54,979 bases of DNA from a candidate division Zixibacteria bacterium HGW-Zixibacteria-1 (GTDB lineage: Bacteria; Zixibacteria; MSB-5A5; GN15; PGXB01), in assembly GCA_002838945.1 (NCBI GenBank), contig PGXB01000023.1, forward strand, positions 1-54,979, in the 5' to 3' direction. Shown here in pieces: positions 1 to 8,607 of this stretch. Position 1 is the stretch's first letter, and each line of letters starts with the position of its first letter. The notes under the pieces were generated by a model that was not told the DNA's origin, did no database searches, and was given only the letters and a program-made list of their open reading frames with translations. Both the position numbers and the translations under genes were made by a program.

Positions 1-22
1 AATCCCATTGCCGTCGCTTCAT
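1..22 (-). CDS. IS3-family transposase OrfA, first seven codons only
   Basis: Only MKRRQWD is visible before the window ends. It is preceded by a good AAGGAGAT ribosome-binding site about 5 bases upstream of the ATG. IS3-family OrfA helix-turn-helix proteins frequently start with MKRR(K/R)(W/F/Y). The call rests on this short match plus the IS-like terminal sequence 75 bases upstream; a longer sequence would settle it. Confidence 0.55.
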
Positions 23-98
23 GACTGATCTCCTTTGTGAAATCAGCCACAAGATACTCTCTTAACAATCCTTGTCAATTAATGGGGAGCAGTATACA
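1..98 (-). mobile_element. IS3-family insertion sequence, left end (partial)
   Basis: The minus strand from position 98 begins TGTATACTGCTCCCC. A TG-starting end of this kind is typical of IS3-family elements. About 75 bases further in comes a ribosome-binding site (AAGGAGAT) and an ATG whose product starts MKRRQWD, like IS3 OrfA proteins. The host reading frame of the gene at 99-302 loses sense at this point, which fits an insertion junction. The rest of the element lies outside the window, so the other inverted repeat and the target duplication cannot be checked. Confidence 0.7.
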
Positions 99-302
99 GG
101 TACTCAACACGACCTCCAGCGACTGCAAGTCTTTCACCAACTCCGCGTCATCTGAAGTAACATCCTGAGGGAGATAGGCCCAGATCGGCGAATTTCCGAA
201 TTTCCCGCCAAATGTCCGGATGCTTTCGGCCATGCGCCGGACATCATACAACTGGTCGGCCGACTCGGCATAGGTTGAAAAAATCAAAGCGGCTTCACTC
301 AT
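99..302 (-). pseudogene. Hypothetical protein, 5' part only, cut by the IS3-like element
   Basis: About 68 host codons remain, starting at an ATG with a GAAGAGG ribosome-binding site. The visible protein begins MSEAALIFSTYAE and contains the segment ESIRTFGGKF followed by NSPIWAYLP. Then the frame runs into the insertion-sequence end and stops at a TGA about 8 codons inside it. I do not recognise a named domain in this short piece. The pattern resembles the N-terminus of a longer soluble protein. The break point coincides with the TGTATACTGC element end, so this is an insertional truncation and not a small native gene. Confidence 0.6.
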
Positions 303-625
303 TTATTAACCTCTTCAATCTTGAATAATTATCATTATCTAAATCAAGGTTTATCCAGCATTAATATTATATACCTGCTTAATTATTAATTGTTTCAGCT
401 GCCGGAATTGAATGTTTTCTTCTTTTTTGATTTTCGGGCATTCCAATTTCTCATCAAACAGACCTAAATCATGAACTTTTTTTGTGCGCCCAAATCGCAA
501 TAATTCGACAGCTTCCATGCAAACTATTACTAATCAGCGGATTGCACAATTGGCATACGGTTTGCCATAATTCTGTTTTAGATAAGACGAACATTAACCG
601 GGTGTTTAAAAAGAGGAAAATTACC
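303..625. other. Divergent intergenic region
   Basis: This AT-rich spacer separates the minus-strand truncated gene from the plus-strand barrel gene. It must hold divergent promoters. It also contains upstream in-frame codons of the next gene, but they lack a convincing ribosome-binding site. I see no RNA gene, repeat or clear operator. Confidence 0.5.
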
Positions 626-1378
626 ATGCGTTACTTTAATCACACTAAAATTCTTAGAATCCTGATTCTGGCAATGCTTATGACATTAGTATATCAGGTG
701 TCATTTGCAGTCAATATTCGCGGGCGTGAAAGACGGCACGTTAATAATCCCAAGGATTTGTGGGCCTTCCAGGTTGCCTTTGATGAAAAAATCGATGATG
801 ATAATGACGAGTTTGACGGTATCAGGTTTTCCATGATGCGGCAGTATTCCGACTACAGCGGAGTGCGATTCAATCTGGGATTTATGGAACAAGCTCAAGA
901 TTATTCGCCGGAAAAATTGTATATATCCGATGGCCTGGCCTTTTCTTTTAACAGGAATCATAGTTTTGATTTGTCCGGTGTCAACATGTCCATGCAATAC
1001 ATGTTTACTCCGCGCTCCCATGGCAGTGTGAATTTTTTCTGGGGGCTCGGGCCGAGATTGAGTGTCGAGGAAGCCAGTTCCGATATTGCCATCGCTTATT
1101 ACGACGCATACCCCGATGACTGGTTGACAGGATATGAATGCAAGAGCAATACGCTGGTCGGCCTTGGGGTCGAGGGTTCGGTCGGAATGGAGTGGTTCCT
1201 GGCCCGGAATTTCAGCATGCTTCTGGAGTATGGTTTTACCTTCCAAAATCAGTGGTATATTTTTGATCTGGATTATTACACCGCCGATAATTACGTGATC
1301 TCTGAGGTTACGGCTTTCGACGATGGTGTCCATTTCGACGCCTCAAGAATAAAACTGGGAGTCGCCGTTTACTTTTAA
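626..1378 (+). CDS. Outer-membrane beta-barrel protein (porin-like)
   Basis: The start chosen (ATG at 626) has an AGAGGAAAA ribosome-binding site and gives a signal peptide: positive MRYFNHTK, hydrophobic stretch ILILAMLMTLVYQ, then a cleavable SFA. An upstream in-frame ATG at 482 would add 48 residues ahead of this signal and has no such site. The mature part, about 225 residues, alternates polar and hydrophobic/aromatic residues and ends in GVAVYF. A terminal aromatic residue of this kind is the BAM-targeting signal of outer-membrane barrels. The length fits an 8-10-strand barrel of the OmpA/OmpW type. No substrate can be inferred. A bidirectional terminator follows immediately. Confidence 0.7.
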   Translation: MRYFNHTKILRILILAMLMTLVYQVSFAVNIRGRERRHVNNPKDLWAFQVAFDEKIDDDNDEFDGIRFSMMRQYSDYSGVRFNLGFMEQAQDYSPEKLYISDGLAFSFNRNHSFDLSGVNMSMQYMFTPRSHGSVNFFWGLGPRLSVEEASSDIAIAYYDAYPDDWLTGYECKSNTLVGLGVEGSVGMEWFLARNFSMLLEYGFTFQNQWYIFDLDYYTADNYVISEVTAFDDGVHFDASRIKLGVAVYF

Positions 1379-1387
1379 TATAAAAAA

Positions 1388-1412
1388 AGGCAGGATCTTC
1401 ATGATCCTGCCT
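1388..1412. terminator. Bidirectional intrinsic terminator
   Basis: Perfect 10-bp stem AGGCAGGATC / GATCCTGCCT with a five-base loop, A-run on the left and T-rich sequence on the right. It serves both the barrel gene on the plus strand and mscL converging from the minus strand. Confidence 0.85.
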
Positions 1413-1432
1413 TATAATTTCCCGCACTTACT

Positions 1433-1894
1433 TTATGAGCCGAGAGTCGAGGTGCAATTGGGGCATCGGACAGCTTTGACATGAATTGTCGAAAAACAGT
1501 GCGGACATTCCTTGGTCGACGGCGAAGGCGGGGGCGCTTCTTCCTGCTGCCGCTTCATGCGGTTGATGTTCTTCACAAGGAAAAAGATTGCAAAAGCCAC
1601 AATCAAGAAGCTGATAACGGTGTTAATGAACATCCCATAATTCAGCGTTACGGCGCCGCCGGCTTGGGCATCGGCAAGTGTCGCATACTGGACCACCTCG
1701 GCGCCATGTTTAAGCACGATAAAGAGGTTTGAAAAATCGACATTGCCCAACAAAAGGCCGATCGGGGGCATAATAATATCGGATACGAGCGATTTGACAA
1801 TGGTGCCAAAGGCCGCGCCGATAATAATGCCCACCGCCATATCGACAACATTGCCCTTGACGGCGAAGTCCTTGAATTCCTTCATCATCCCCAT
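1433..1894 (-). CDS. mscL: Large-conductance mechanosensitive channel MscL with C-terminal zinc ribbon
   Basis: MscL opens a wide pore in the inner membrane under osmotic downshock. The N-terminal amphipathic helix ([11 protein letters not shown]), first membrane helix ([18 protein letters not shown], about residues 15-45) and second membrane helix (about 85-110) match the family. The protein has 153 residues. In place of the usual charged C-terminal helix it ends in a zinc-ribbon motif with two CxxC pairs, Cys130/133 and Cys144/147. The ATG at 1894 follows AAAGGAG at 8 bases. The zinc ribbon is unusual for MscL but the frame is continuous, so it is a genuine fusion. It may replace the cytoplasmic bundle or bind a partner; that is inference. 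Confidence 0.93.
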   Translation of the reverse strand: MGMMKEFKDFAVKGNVVDMAVGIIIGAAFGTIVKSLVSDIIMPPIGLLLGNVDFSNLFIVLKHGAEVVQYATLADAQAGGAVTLNYGMFINTVISFLIVAFAIFFLVKNINRMKRQQEEAPPPSPSTKECPHCFSTIHVKAVRCPNCTSTLGS

Positions 1895-2076
1895 CTGGTT
1901 ACTCCTTTGATATATGTGGATATATAATAATATTATTCTGAATTACCAGCGAAAATGCCCCTCTGCTAATCAGATGAAATATTATCTTATCAATGTGTCT
2001 CGTCAAGAGAAATTGGCCATTATTGGACAGAACTACGACGGAATAGGCAATGTTATTTGATTGTATTTTATCTTTC

Positions 2077-3270
2077 TCAGGCGGGAATCAACCGGTGCAC
2101 GGTAATTTCGGAGCGGGCGCCGATACGAATCTGCGGTCCCCAGTAGCCGGTTCCCCGGCTGACATAAATCTGCGTGTTTTCATAACGATGCAGGCCAGAT
2201 ATGTAAGGTTGAGCCAGGGCCGCCAGAAAGTGATATGGAAAATACTGGCCGCCGTGCGTATGCCCCGAAATTACATAATCATAACCGGTTTTGGCCGCCT
2301 CGAAGATACTCTTGGGCTGATGCGCCAGCAGGACTTTTACATCACAGTCAGGAGCGTCGGCGATGGCTTTGTGCGGGTCCGAAATGTGAGCTTTGCTGAA
2401 CTGGCCGCCGCTTAAGTCGGTGACACCGGCCAGCAGCATCCGTGCGCCGCCACGATCGATAACATCATGCTCGTTTAAAAGAACCTTGAATCCAAGCCGG
2501 GCGGTTTCATCGACCCATTGCTCCACCCCGGAATAATATTCATGATTCCCGGTAATAAAATACAACCCATAAGGAGCCCCCAACTTGGCCAACGGCGCCA
2601 CATCTTCGCGAAGCTGATCCACCGAGCCGTCAACCAAGTCGCCGGTCAGGGAAATCAGATCCGGTTTCAGTTCATTCACCTGATCGACCACCGCCTGGAC
2701 GAATTTGCGTTTGATTGTATTACTGACATGAATGTCGGTTATCTGCACTATTCGAAAGCCGCGGAATTCTTCCGGGAGGTTCCTGATGGGGATATCAAGC
2801 TCGACAATCTCCGGTTTGCGCAGAGCCTCAAACATGCCGTAACCGGTCAGGGCGCCGGTGAAGACAAGCAGCCCGGCATTTATGGAATTGGTCAATAATT
2901 GCCGACGGGCTGGGTCGGCAGTCTCGGTGGCCGCCGGGCCGGAATCAAAAATATGGCGGACCAGAAATATCCCTTTCTGGAGGCCCGTCCCAAGAAGAAG
3001 TATCAGATCTTTCGTGACCAGGACGGCAAAAAGCAAAGTGAAGAAACCGAAACTGAGGTAGCCCACCCAGGCCAGTGTATCGACCCAGAAACCGCCGGTT
3101 CCTCGAAAACGCAGCATCACCGGAATAAAAGGCAGTATCACCGAGACGACCAGGATGCCCCACAGGAGAACATTTACCGGAGTGCTGAAAGCGGCCGGGA
3201 TAATCAGCCGCCACCCGATGTATCCGTACATCAGGGATAAAACAATTATGACAATAAATAAGAATATCAT
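2077..3270 (-). CDS. Membrane-anchored calcineurin-like metallophosphoesterase
   Basis: The first 150 residues hold about four hydrophobic segments (1-24, 32-52, 65-95, 131-147). Residues 170-395 form a calcineurin-like phosphoesterase domain. All metal-ligand motifs are visible: DIH (Asp179, His181), GDLVD (Asp211), GNHE (242-243), His317 in LLAHQPK, and GHTHGG (336-341). The layout matches the YkuE/YaeI family, whose members act on phospholipid pyrophosphates or related phosphoesters. The exact substrate here cannot be read from sequence. The gene stands alone, convergent on nothing and divergent from the YiiX-type gene downstream of its start. Confidence 0.9.
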   Translation of the reverse strand: MIFLFIVIIVLSLMYGYIGWRLIIPAAFSTPVNVLLWGILVVSVILPFIPVMLRFRGTGGFWVDTLAWVGYLSFGFFTLLFAVLVTKDLILLLGTGLQKGIFLVRHIFDSGPAATETADPARRQLLTNSINAGLLVFTGALTGYGMFEALRKPEIVELDIPIRNLPEEFRGFRIVQITDIHVSNTIKRKFVQAVVDQVNELKPDLISLTGDLVDGSVDQLREDVAPLAKLGAPYGLYFITGNHEYYSGVEQWVDETARLGFKVLLNEHDVIDRGGARMLLAGVTDLSGGQFSKAHISDPHKAIADAPDCDVKVLLAHQPKSIFEAAKTGYDYVISGHTHGGQYFPYHFLAALAQPYISGLHRYENTQIYVSRGTGYWGPQIRIGARSEITVHRLIPA

Positions 3271-3547
3271 ATCAGGCTCAACGGCTTAAACCAATCCAGC
3301 CAAAACAAGTTCCTTTTAAATCTCAAATATTACTGTTTTCAAACCTCAATAATATGTCATTTGCAGCGGGCACTGGCAATATAAATCGATTCCAGTAATT
3401 GATCTTAATATCATATCAAATTTTGATTCTGAATGGCCTTTATATGCAATTAAGTCGGTTTTATTTTGCCCTTTCGGCACATGTGGTTTAAATTTAGTTT
3501 TATCCAGCCTGATGAAGTTCGGACAGAGAAAGGGGATAAGCAGAAAG

Positions 3548-5017
3548 ATGAAATCACGATTGACAAAATGGTCGTTCGGAATAGTTATCGCTTTATGCAT
3601 TATCTATGCGGTACTGCTTATTCCTGATTCGAGTCGGCCCGTTTCCGTCGCAGGCGAAAAAGAGCCCTTTGCCTGGAACCGCGACGAATACTGGTCGCAT
3701 CTTGAATCAGCTTTCAAGCAAGCCCGACAGACCGATTGCCGTGATCTCGCGCCCCTTATATCCGATCGGTTCGCCGCCATCGACAGCCTGCTTTTACCAT
3801 TAAGAGCGGATACACTCGAACCGGATGCGCCGCTGTTCGCGGCTCTTGAAAATGCCTTTTTCGAACAGGGGGTGCTTCTGGCCGCCTGCCCGGAAAACCT
3901 GAATGAATATATGCGGCGCTTCAGCCAGCTTAGAGGGCTATTGAAGGATCAGTCCATCCGCTGGGATATGAATTCGCCGGCGGCACGCAATTGTCTTTAT
4001 CGTCTCCTTTACGGCGGACGGACGGCTGTAGAGGAAGTGATGATGCAGGCTCCAAAAGAATTGATTCACCAGACTGTTTCCGGTGTCGATGAATCTTCGG
4101 CAACTCCTATGGCGGAAATACTGGGCGTCAAAATTCACAGCGGCGATATCCTGATTTCCCGCGGTGGCGCACCGACTTCTGCCCTGATAGCGCGCGGAAA
4201 TAACTACCCCGGAAATTTCTCGCATGCTGCGCTGGTCTATGTCGATGAAAACACCGGCGGTGTCTCCATCATTGAATCGCATATCGAGAAGGGCGTGGCT
4301 GTCGCGACGATTGATGATTACCTCCGAGATACAAAACTGCGGGTGATGGTGCTCCGGCTTCGTGCGGATTTGCCCTCAATGATCGCTGACCCGATGTTGC
4401 CTCACGAAGCCGCCGAATATGCCCTGCAAAGGGCAGTAAGCGAACATATTTCTTATGATTTCGCCATGGATACCAAAGAGCCGTCACGACTATTTTGCTC
4501 CGAAGTCGTTTCTGATGACTACCGTCATGTCGGTATCAATCTCTGGGCGGCGCTGTCACATATCTCAAGTCCCGGTGCCATATCATGGCTGTCCGCCTTC
4601 GGTGTCAGGAATTTTACGACCGAGGAGCCATCCGATCTCGAGTATGACCCGCAGCTTCGGGTGGTGGCGGAATGGCGGGATTACGAAACGCTGTACAAGG
4701 ACCGGCTCGACAATGCCGTCGTTGACATTATGCTTGAAAGCGCCGATAATGGTGAGCAACTTGATTATGACTGGTATGTGCTGCCTCCGGGAAGAGTTCT
4801 TAAACTGTACAGCATGATTCTAAATCAATTTAATGCGGTTGGCCCGGTTCCCGAGGGCATGAATGCCTCGGCCGCCCTGCGCAATAAGTGGTTCTCCAAT
4901 AAACATTTGGCGGCGAAGGAAAGGCTTATGGTGCTCGCGGATAAATTTAAACAGGAATACGGCTATTTGCCGCCTTACTGGGAATTGATCAAGCTGGCCA
5001 GAGAGGCATATAAATAA
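3548..5017 (+). CDS. YiiX-type permuted NlpC/P60 papain-like enzyme, membrane anchored
   Basis: A single N-terminal hydrophobic segment (WSFGIVIALCIIYAVLLI) anchors an approximately 460-residue periplasmic part. The C-terminal half carries the circularly permuted NlpC/P60 order of YiiX proteins: SGDILISR, then FSHAALVY with the catalytic His (about residue 226), IIESH (Glu), and RLFCSEVV with the catalytic Cys (about 317). This family includes peptidoglycan or lipid amidases and transferases; the substrate is unknown. ATG 3548 is preferred because a GAGAAAGGGGAT stretch lies upstream. An in-frame ATG at 3512 adds 12 residues but has no ribosome-binding site. The gene ends at a strong terminator. 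Confidence 0.8.
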   Translation: MKSRLTKWSFGIVIALCIIYAVLLIPDSSRPVSVAGEKEPFAWNRDEYWSHLESAFKQARQTDCRDLAPLISDRFAAIDSLLLPLRADTLEPDAPLFAALENAFFEQGVLLAACPENLNEYMRRFSQLRGLLKDQSIRWDMNSPAARNCLYRLLYGGRTAVEEVMMQAPKELIHQTVSGVDESSATPMAEILGVKIHSGDILISRGGAPTSALIARGNNYPGNFSHAALVYVDENTGGVSIIESHIEKGVAVATIDDYLRDTKLRVMVLRLRADLPSMIADPMLPHEAAEYALQRAVSEHISYDFAMDTKEPSRLFCSEVVSDDYRHVGINLWAALSHISSPGAISWLSAFGVRNFTTEEPSDLEYDPQLRVVAEWRDYETLYKDRLDNAVVDIMLESADNGEQLDYDWYVLPPGRVLKLYSMILNQFNAVGPVPEGMNASAALRNKWFSNKHLAAKERLMVLADKFKQEYGYLPPYWELIKLAREAYK

Positions 5018-5046
5018 AAAAAGGCCGGTATTGACCGGCCCTTTTT
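5018..5046 (+). terminator. Intrinsic terminator
   Basis: Stem GGCCGGT / ACCGGCC with a four-base loop, preceded by seven A and followed by CTTTTT. It can act in both directions, since the RRM gene converges on it from the minus strand. Confidence 0.85.
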
Positions 5047-5091
5047 GATTCTTCAGATTGCCTTACTGGACAATCAAACCAATAAATTTTC

Positions 5092-5439
5092 TTACCAGCT
5101 ACGACGACCCTGACCGCCGCCGCCGCCACGACCGCCACCGCCGCCACGTCCGCCGCCGCCACCACGGCCGCCACCGCCGCCGCGATCGCCACGGTCGGCG
5201 CGAGGCCGCGCTTCATTAACACTCAGCGTGCGACCATTCATATCCTGCCCATTCAAGCCATTGATGGCTTCAGTGGCCGCGTCCCGATCGGACATCTCTA
5301 CGAAGGCAAACCCTCTCGGCTCCCCGGTGTATCTGTCCTTAATAATGTTGACACTTGAGACCTCACCATAGCTCTCAAACGCCTGACGTAACTGATCTTC
5401 TGTCGTATCGAACGACAGGTTTCCAACATAGATATTCAT
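5092..5439 (-). CDS. RRM-domain RNA-binding protein with glycine/arginine-rich tail
   Basis: A single RNA recognition motif fills residues 1-78. RNP2 is IYVGNL (3-8) and RNP1 is RGFAFVEM (42-49), both with the aromatic residues that stack on RNA. Residues 85-111 are runs of five glycines separated by arginine, an RGG-type tail ending QGRRSW. This architecture is that of bacterial and cyanobacterial cold-inducible RNA-binding proteins, which act as RNA chaperones in the cytoplasm. The start ATG has a CGGAGTG ribosome-binding site. About 120 bases of leader precede it and could carry thermoregulation, but no specific element is seen. The repetitive GC-rich tail is coding, not a microsatellite. 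Confidence 0.93.
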   Translation of the reverse strand: MNIYVGNLSFDTTEDQLRQAFESYGEVSSVNIIKDRYTGEPRGFAFVEMSDRDAATEAINGLNGQDMNGRTLSVNEARPRADRGDRGGGGGRGGGGGRGGGGGRGGGGGQGRRSW

Positions 5440-5810
5440 TCAACACTCCGGTTTTGTTTATCCCTACATAAAACCTCATCCGGCAGGGACTGCGTTCGTC
5501 GAGATAAACCCATTAAGGCGCACCATTGCGCGTGGTTTCTTATGACCCTTTTTTATGAAATTTGATAAAGAACAAAACCTCTAAAAAGCAGTTTTGGAAA
5601 CCAATACTAACGTCTAAATATATTCGCCGATTTCGAAAAAGTCCATATAATTATTGCGATTTTTTCATTTTCTTGGATCTGATCAGGTATAATTTAGTCT
5701 CGGCTCCGAGACCGTCTCTGCCTGTATGGGATGATCCTAAATATATTGTAAGTGCTTGTATTTCCGTAAGTAACGGTTTCGGCCATGGTTCTGGAAAGAG
5801 TTCGCAAAGA

Positions 5811-6521
5811 CTACTCGATGATTTTAAACCGGTACCGGGTCGGCTCCGATTTCGGGTCGGCCGATATATCCCGAATAACCAACCAATAGTCTCCGGGCTT
5901 CATCTGATTGTTGGGGATAACCAGCCTTCCGGTTCCCTGATCATCGAATTCATTGAAATTCTCAAAACGAGCCAATTCATTTCCGGAATCATCGGTGACC
6001 GTAACAAGGCAGGCCTTATCTTCAGATGAGCCGATTGAGACAAAATTGATAACACCTTCGCGGCCGGAACTAATCGAAAAAACTTTGGAACCATTATTGG
6101 ATCGTACCAGCTTGAGGTCGATTTCCTGGGTCAGTCCGATTTGTGGTTTTTCGCTTAATGCCGTATCTTTATCAGCTAATTCTTTTATTCCGTAAAAAGC
6201 CGGTATTGCGAGTATTATCACCAGTATATAAACCAAACCCGGTTTTAACAGCCACGCGCCTTCCGGCCATAGCCTTTTCCAGAACCCATTTGGTGTCTGC
6301 ATTGGTCTTTCCTCCCATCCGAAGCCTTCTCCAAGAGTTGTCTTCAGGGCTTTGCTTTCGAGAATGACACGAGAGTACTTTTCGAATTCCCTGACTTTGT
6401 CAAAACAATGCTCACAATGCAGCAAGTGAATTTCAAACCGCTCCGTCTCTTCATCCGAGAGCGTCTTTAATTCATAGGCATGCAACAGAGCACCGATATT
6501 TTCATCAACACACTTCAGCAT
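5811..6521 (-). CDS. Membrane anti-sigma factor with zf-HC2 domain
   Basis: Residues 1-45 contain a zinc-binding anti-sigma motif, HLLHCEHC (His32, Cys36, Cys39), as in the zf-HC2/ASD family that clamps ECF sigma factors. One membrane segment follows at about residues 88-110 (LVYILVIILAIPAFYGI). The extracytoplasmic C-terminal half (about 115-236) looks like a beta-rich sensor with no named domain recognised. The gene starts 3 bases after the sigma-factor stop codon, so the two are translationally linked. The expected role is to hold the sigma factor at the membrane until an envelope signal releases it. Confidence 0.8.
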   Translation of the reverse strand: MLKCVDENIGALLHAYELKTLSDEETERFEIHLLHCEHCFDKVREFEKYSRVILESKALKTTLGEGFGWEERPMQTPNGFWKRLWPEGAWLLKPGLVYILVIILAIPAFYGIKELADKDTALSEKPQIGLTQEIDLKLVRSNNGSKVFSISSGREGVINFVSIGSSEDKACLVTVTDDSGNELARFENFNEFDDQGTGRLVIPNNQMKPGDYWLVIRDISADPKSEPTRYRFKIIE

Positions 6522-6524
6522 TTG

Positions 6525-7064
6525 CTATTCCGTTCTTCCTTTCAAACATTCCCATAACAGGGAGCGTGCTCTGTTGAGTATGACATAGTAGTTATTTCTC
6601 GTGACTCCCAGCTTCAGGCAGATTTCATCCGCTTTAAATCCCTGATACGCCAGATTCAGAACTCTGGCATATCGTCTATTAATGGCGATTACTTTTTCCA
6701 GACATTTATGCAGTGCCATTTCAGTTGCGGGCTCGATTTCCCCGGTTTGAGGCGCATCATCCATATCCGGCAAAATGGCATTAATTTTTTTTCTGTCCGC
6801 AGTCATACCGTGAAAATAGTTTTTAACTCCCATTTTCAATACGCCATAGGCCCAGGCTTCAAAACCGACCGAGAATTTCTCCGTTTTGTATTTCTCAAGG
6901 ATCGTAATGCACGCCTTCTGGGCAATATCATCGGCAACTTCAACGTCACCAACCTTCTGTCTGACAAAAAGTCGAAATCTTACTGATAAAAAGCGAAAAA
7001 TATCATTTTCGGCCTCTTTGTCACCAGCCAGAGCCCGGCGGACAAGGTCGTTCAAGATGCTCAT
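6525..7064 (-). CDS. ECF-type sigma-70 family RNA polymerase sigma factor
   Basis: The protein has 179 residues. Region 2 is visible as the acidic and aromatic stretch around VADDIAQKACITILEKY and FEAWAYGVLKMGVKNYF, which binds core polymerase and melts the -10 element. Region 4 is ARVLNLAYQGFKADEICLKLGVTRNNYYVILNRARSLL, a helix-turn-helix that reads the -35. A linker of about 30 residues separates them. The downstream anti-sigma gene makes a standard sigma/anti-sigma operon, normally autoregulated. Its regulon cannot be defined from this window. Confidence 0.88.
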   Translation of the reverse strand: MSILNDLVRRALAGDKEAENDIFRFLSVRFRLFVRQKVGDVEVADDIAQKACITILEKYKTEKFSVGFEAWAYGVLKMGVKNYFHGMTADRKKINAILPDMDDAPQTGEIEPATEMALHKCLEKVIAINRRYARVLNLAYQGFKADEICLKLGVTRNNYYVILNRARSLLWECLKGRTE

Positions 7065-7294
7065 TATATATTATAAACAGATAATTCTTAACGGTTTAAT
7101 AATATCCCTCAAATTCAATGTCATTATAGCAAGGATATGACTTTTTCGCAAATTAAATCTGGATGCTATTTGTAAGAATATCGAATTTAAAAACACATTA
7201 CTTGGGAAGCAGTTATGCGTCGCAGGTGGGAGTAAGTTAGTACACTGAGCGGCTGCCGTTTTTATTGGTAATTCCGATCGGTTTGAAGCAGGCT

Positions 7295-7470
7295 AAAGAG
7301 ATCAGCGACTCTTTCGTCCGCTATATAAAATGCGCAGACAACGGGAGAATCCCGTGCCTCCATTGTCTGGATCGACCTAAGGACAACGCTTCTCATGAAA
7401 TAATTGAGAAGCCAGCGGGGGAGGGAAAAAGGGGGGCCGTGCGTAAGCCGGTCCCCCCCTCAATTGGGGC
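7295..7470. ncRNA. Candidate structured RNA in a 544-base intergenic region
   Basis: Four stems follow each other with little spacing between 7065 and 7608. They are AAAGAG/CTCTTT (7295-7314); an extended stem-loop CAGACAA/TTGTCTG enclosing ACGGGA-GAA-TCCCGT (7335-7369); GCTTCTCA/TGAGAAGC (7388-7412); and GGGGGGCCG/CGG-T-CCCCCC (7431-7459). CCCC/GGGG can also pair alternatively at 7454-7468. No convincing protein is encoded here: the short frames overlap on both strands and lack ribosome-binding sites. I found none of the sequence signatures of tmRNA, RNase P RNA, SRP RNA or common riboswitches. The strand is uncertain. It could be an independent small RNA or a leader of the acetyltransferase gene. 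Confidence 0.4.
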
Positions 7471-7608
7471 ATTAAGCAGCTATTTTATTGTTTCTTCAAC
7501 AGCCCCCTATCTATATCAAACTCCGTTAAATAGGGTCGTGTTGCCTCTGCTATCTTGCATTTAACACCATATAAAATTATATTTGGATTATCAGAGGATG
7601 GATAAAGG

Positions 7609-8076
7609 ATGATAAAAATTATAAGAGCCGGAATTGATAAGGCGGAATTCGTGATTGAATATGTCAATCGCCTGCTGGAAGAACTTGGAGATGAGCCACA
7701 GACCTCCGCTGAGGCCGATATTGAAAAGATAGTCGATGCCTGGAGGGAGAATGAGAATCGGTTTACGGTTTTTATTGCCTGTGACATGAATGATCAGCCG
7801 GCGGGTGTGATAACACTGGCTGAATGTTTTGCAATTTATGCCGGTGGTAATTATGGAATTATCAACGAGCTCTATGTCAGTCCGGAATTTCGCTCGCGGG
7901 AAGTCGGCCGAAGGCTGCTTGATACCGTTAAGGAGTATGCTGTTGAAAGAGGCTGGAAGCGGATTGATGTCACCGCCCCGAGCGGCGAGCGCTGGATCCG
8001 CACGGTCAAATTTTATGAAAGGGAAGGATTCATCTTCACCGGCCCCAAGCTTAAATATTATTTGAAAATAGACTGA
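7609..8076 (+). CDS. GNAT-family N-acetyltransferase
   Basis: The protein has 155 residues with the GCN5-related fold order: an N-terminal segment with IRAGIDKAEFVIEYV, a central strand pair AGVITLAECFAIYAGG, and motif A, ELYVSPEFRSREVGRRLLD. Motif A carries the acetyl-CoA pyrophosphate-binding (R/Q)xxGx(G/A)-like loop. A C-terminal FYEREGFIFTG motif B follows. It transfers an acetyl group from acetyl-CoA to an amine of unknown identity in the cytoplasm. The ATG has a GGATAAAGG ribosome-binding site. It sits alone downstream of the hairpin-rich region. Confidence 0.88.
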   Translation: MIKIIRAGIDKAEFVIEYVNRLLEELGDEPQTSAEADIEKIVDAWRENENRFTVFIACDMNDQPAGVITLAECFAIYAGGNYGIINELYVSPEFRSREVGRRLLDTVKEYAVERGWKRIDVTAPSGERWIRTVKFYEREGFIFTGPKLKYYLKID

Positions 8077-8187
8077 CATCAGATAATATTTCCGGCTTTC
8101 TTTTATTGAATAATTTTCGCCCAATATGGTATATTGAGAGAAATTGTTGTGTTTGAATAAACTCCTCAGAATGACATAGGAGGTATT

Positions 8188-8607
8188 ATGCCATTCTGTC
8201 CCAAATGCCGCTACGAATATCTGCCCGAGGTTTTGGTTTGTCCGGATTGTGAAGAACAACTGGTTGATGTTCTTCTTCCCGAAAATGAAAAGGAATCCGA
8301 TGATGTTGCGGACGAGTCGCCTGACGAGAACGCCGAGGGCTGGGTGCCGGTGGCTCTCCTGACTTCGGTGCAATATGCCGACCTGCTTGAAGAAGCCCTG
8401 CGGTCAAAGGGAATTCCCATTATTATCCGATCCGGCGCGGGTCATTTCGGGCCGATCGGCACAACCGGTCCCAGCTCGATATTCCCGATCAGCGCCGGTT
8501 ACCTGGTCCTCATTGGCGAAGATTTCCTTGTTGATGCCGATCGCGAGGCCGCGATCATTCTGGGTGATCTCTGGGATAAATCGAAGCTTATCGATATAGG
8601 AGAGTAG
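8188..8607 (+). CDS. Zinc-ribbon DUF2007-type protein
   Basis: The N-terminus has two CxxC pairs, CPKC and CPDC (residues 4-21), spaced as in a zinc ribbon. After an acidic linker comes a domain of about 80 residues (VPVALLTSVQYADLLEEALRSKGIP and onward) that matches the DUF2007 'putative signal transducing' fold, a ferredoxin-like domain with an xLxSxxxAxxLExxLxxxGI pattern. Function is unknown. A paralogue with the same architecture lies at 50258-50647 on the other strand. An AGGAGG ribosome-binding site precedes the ATG. Confidence 0.8.
   Translation: MPFCPKCRYEYLPEVLVCPDCEEQLVDVLLPENEKESDDVADESPDENAEGWVPVALLTSVQYADLLEEALRSKGIPIIIRSGAGHFGPIGTTGPSSIFPISAGYLVLIGEDFLVDADREAAIILGDLWDKSKLIDIGE

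Noticed and set aside
701-1333. 210-codon minus-strand frame over the barrel gene
   Set aside because: Shadow of a gene with a signal peptide and C-terminal barrel signature; no start signal.
5100-5190. GC-rich tandem trinucleotide-like stretch, possible microsatellite
   Set aside because: It encodes the in-frame Gly/Arg tail of the RRM protein, a known architecture.
7295-7470. Identification as tmRNA, RNase P RNA, SRP RNA or a common riboswitch
   Set aside because: None of the conserved core sequences of these RNAs could be found on either strand.
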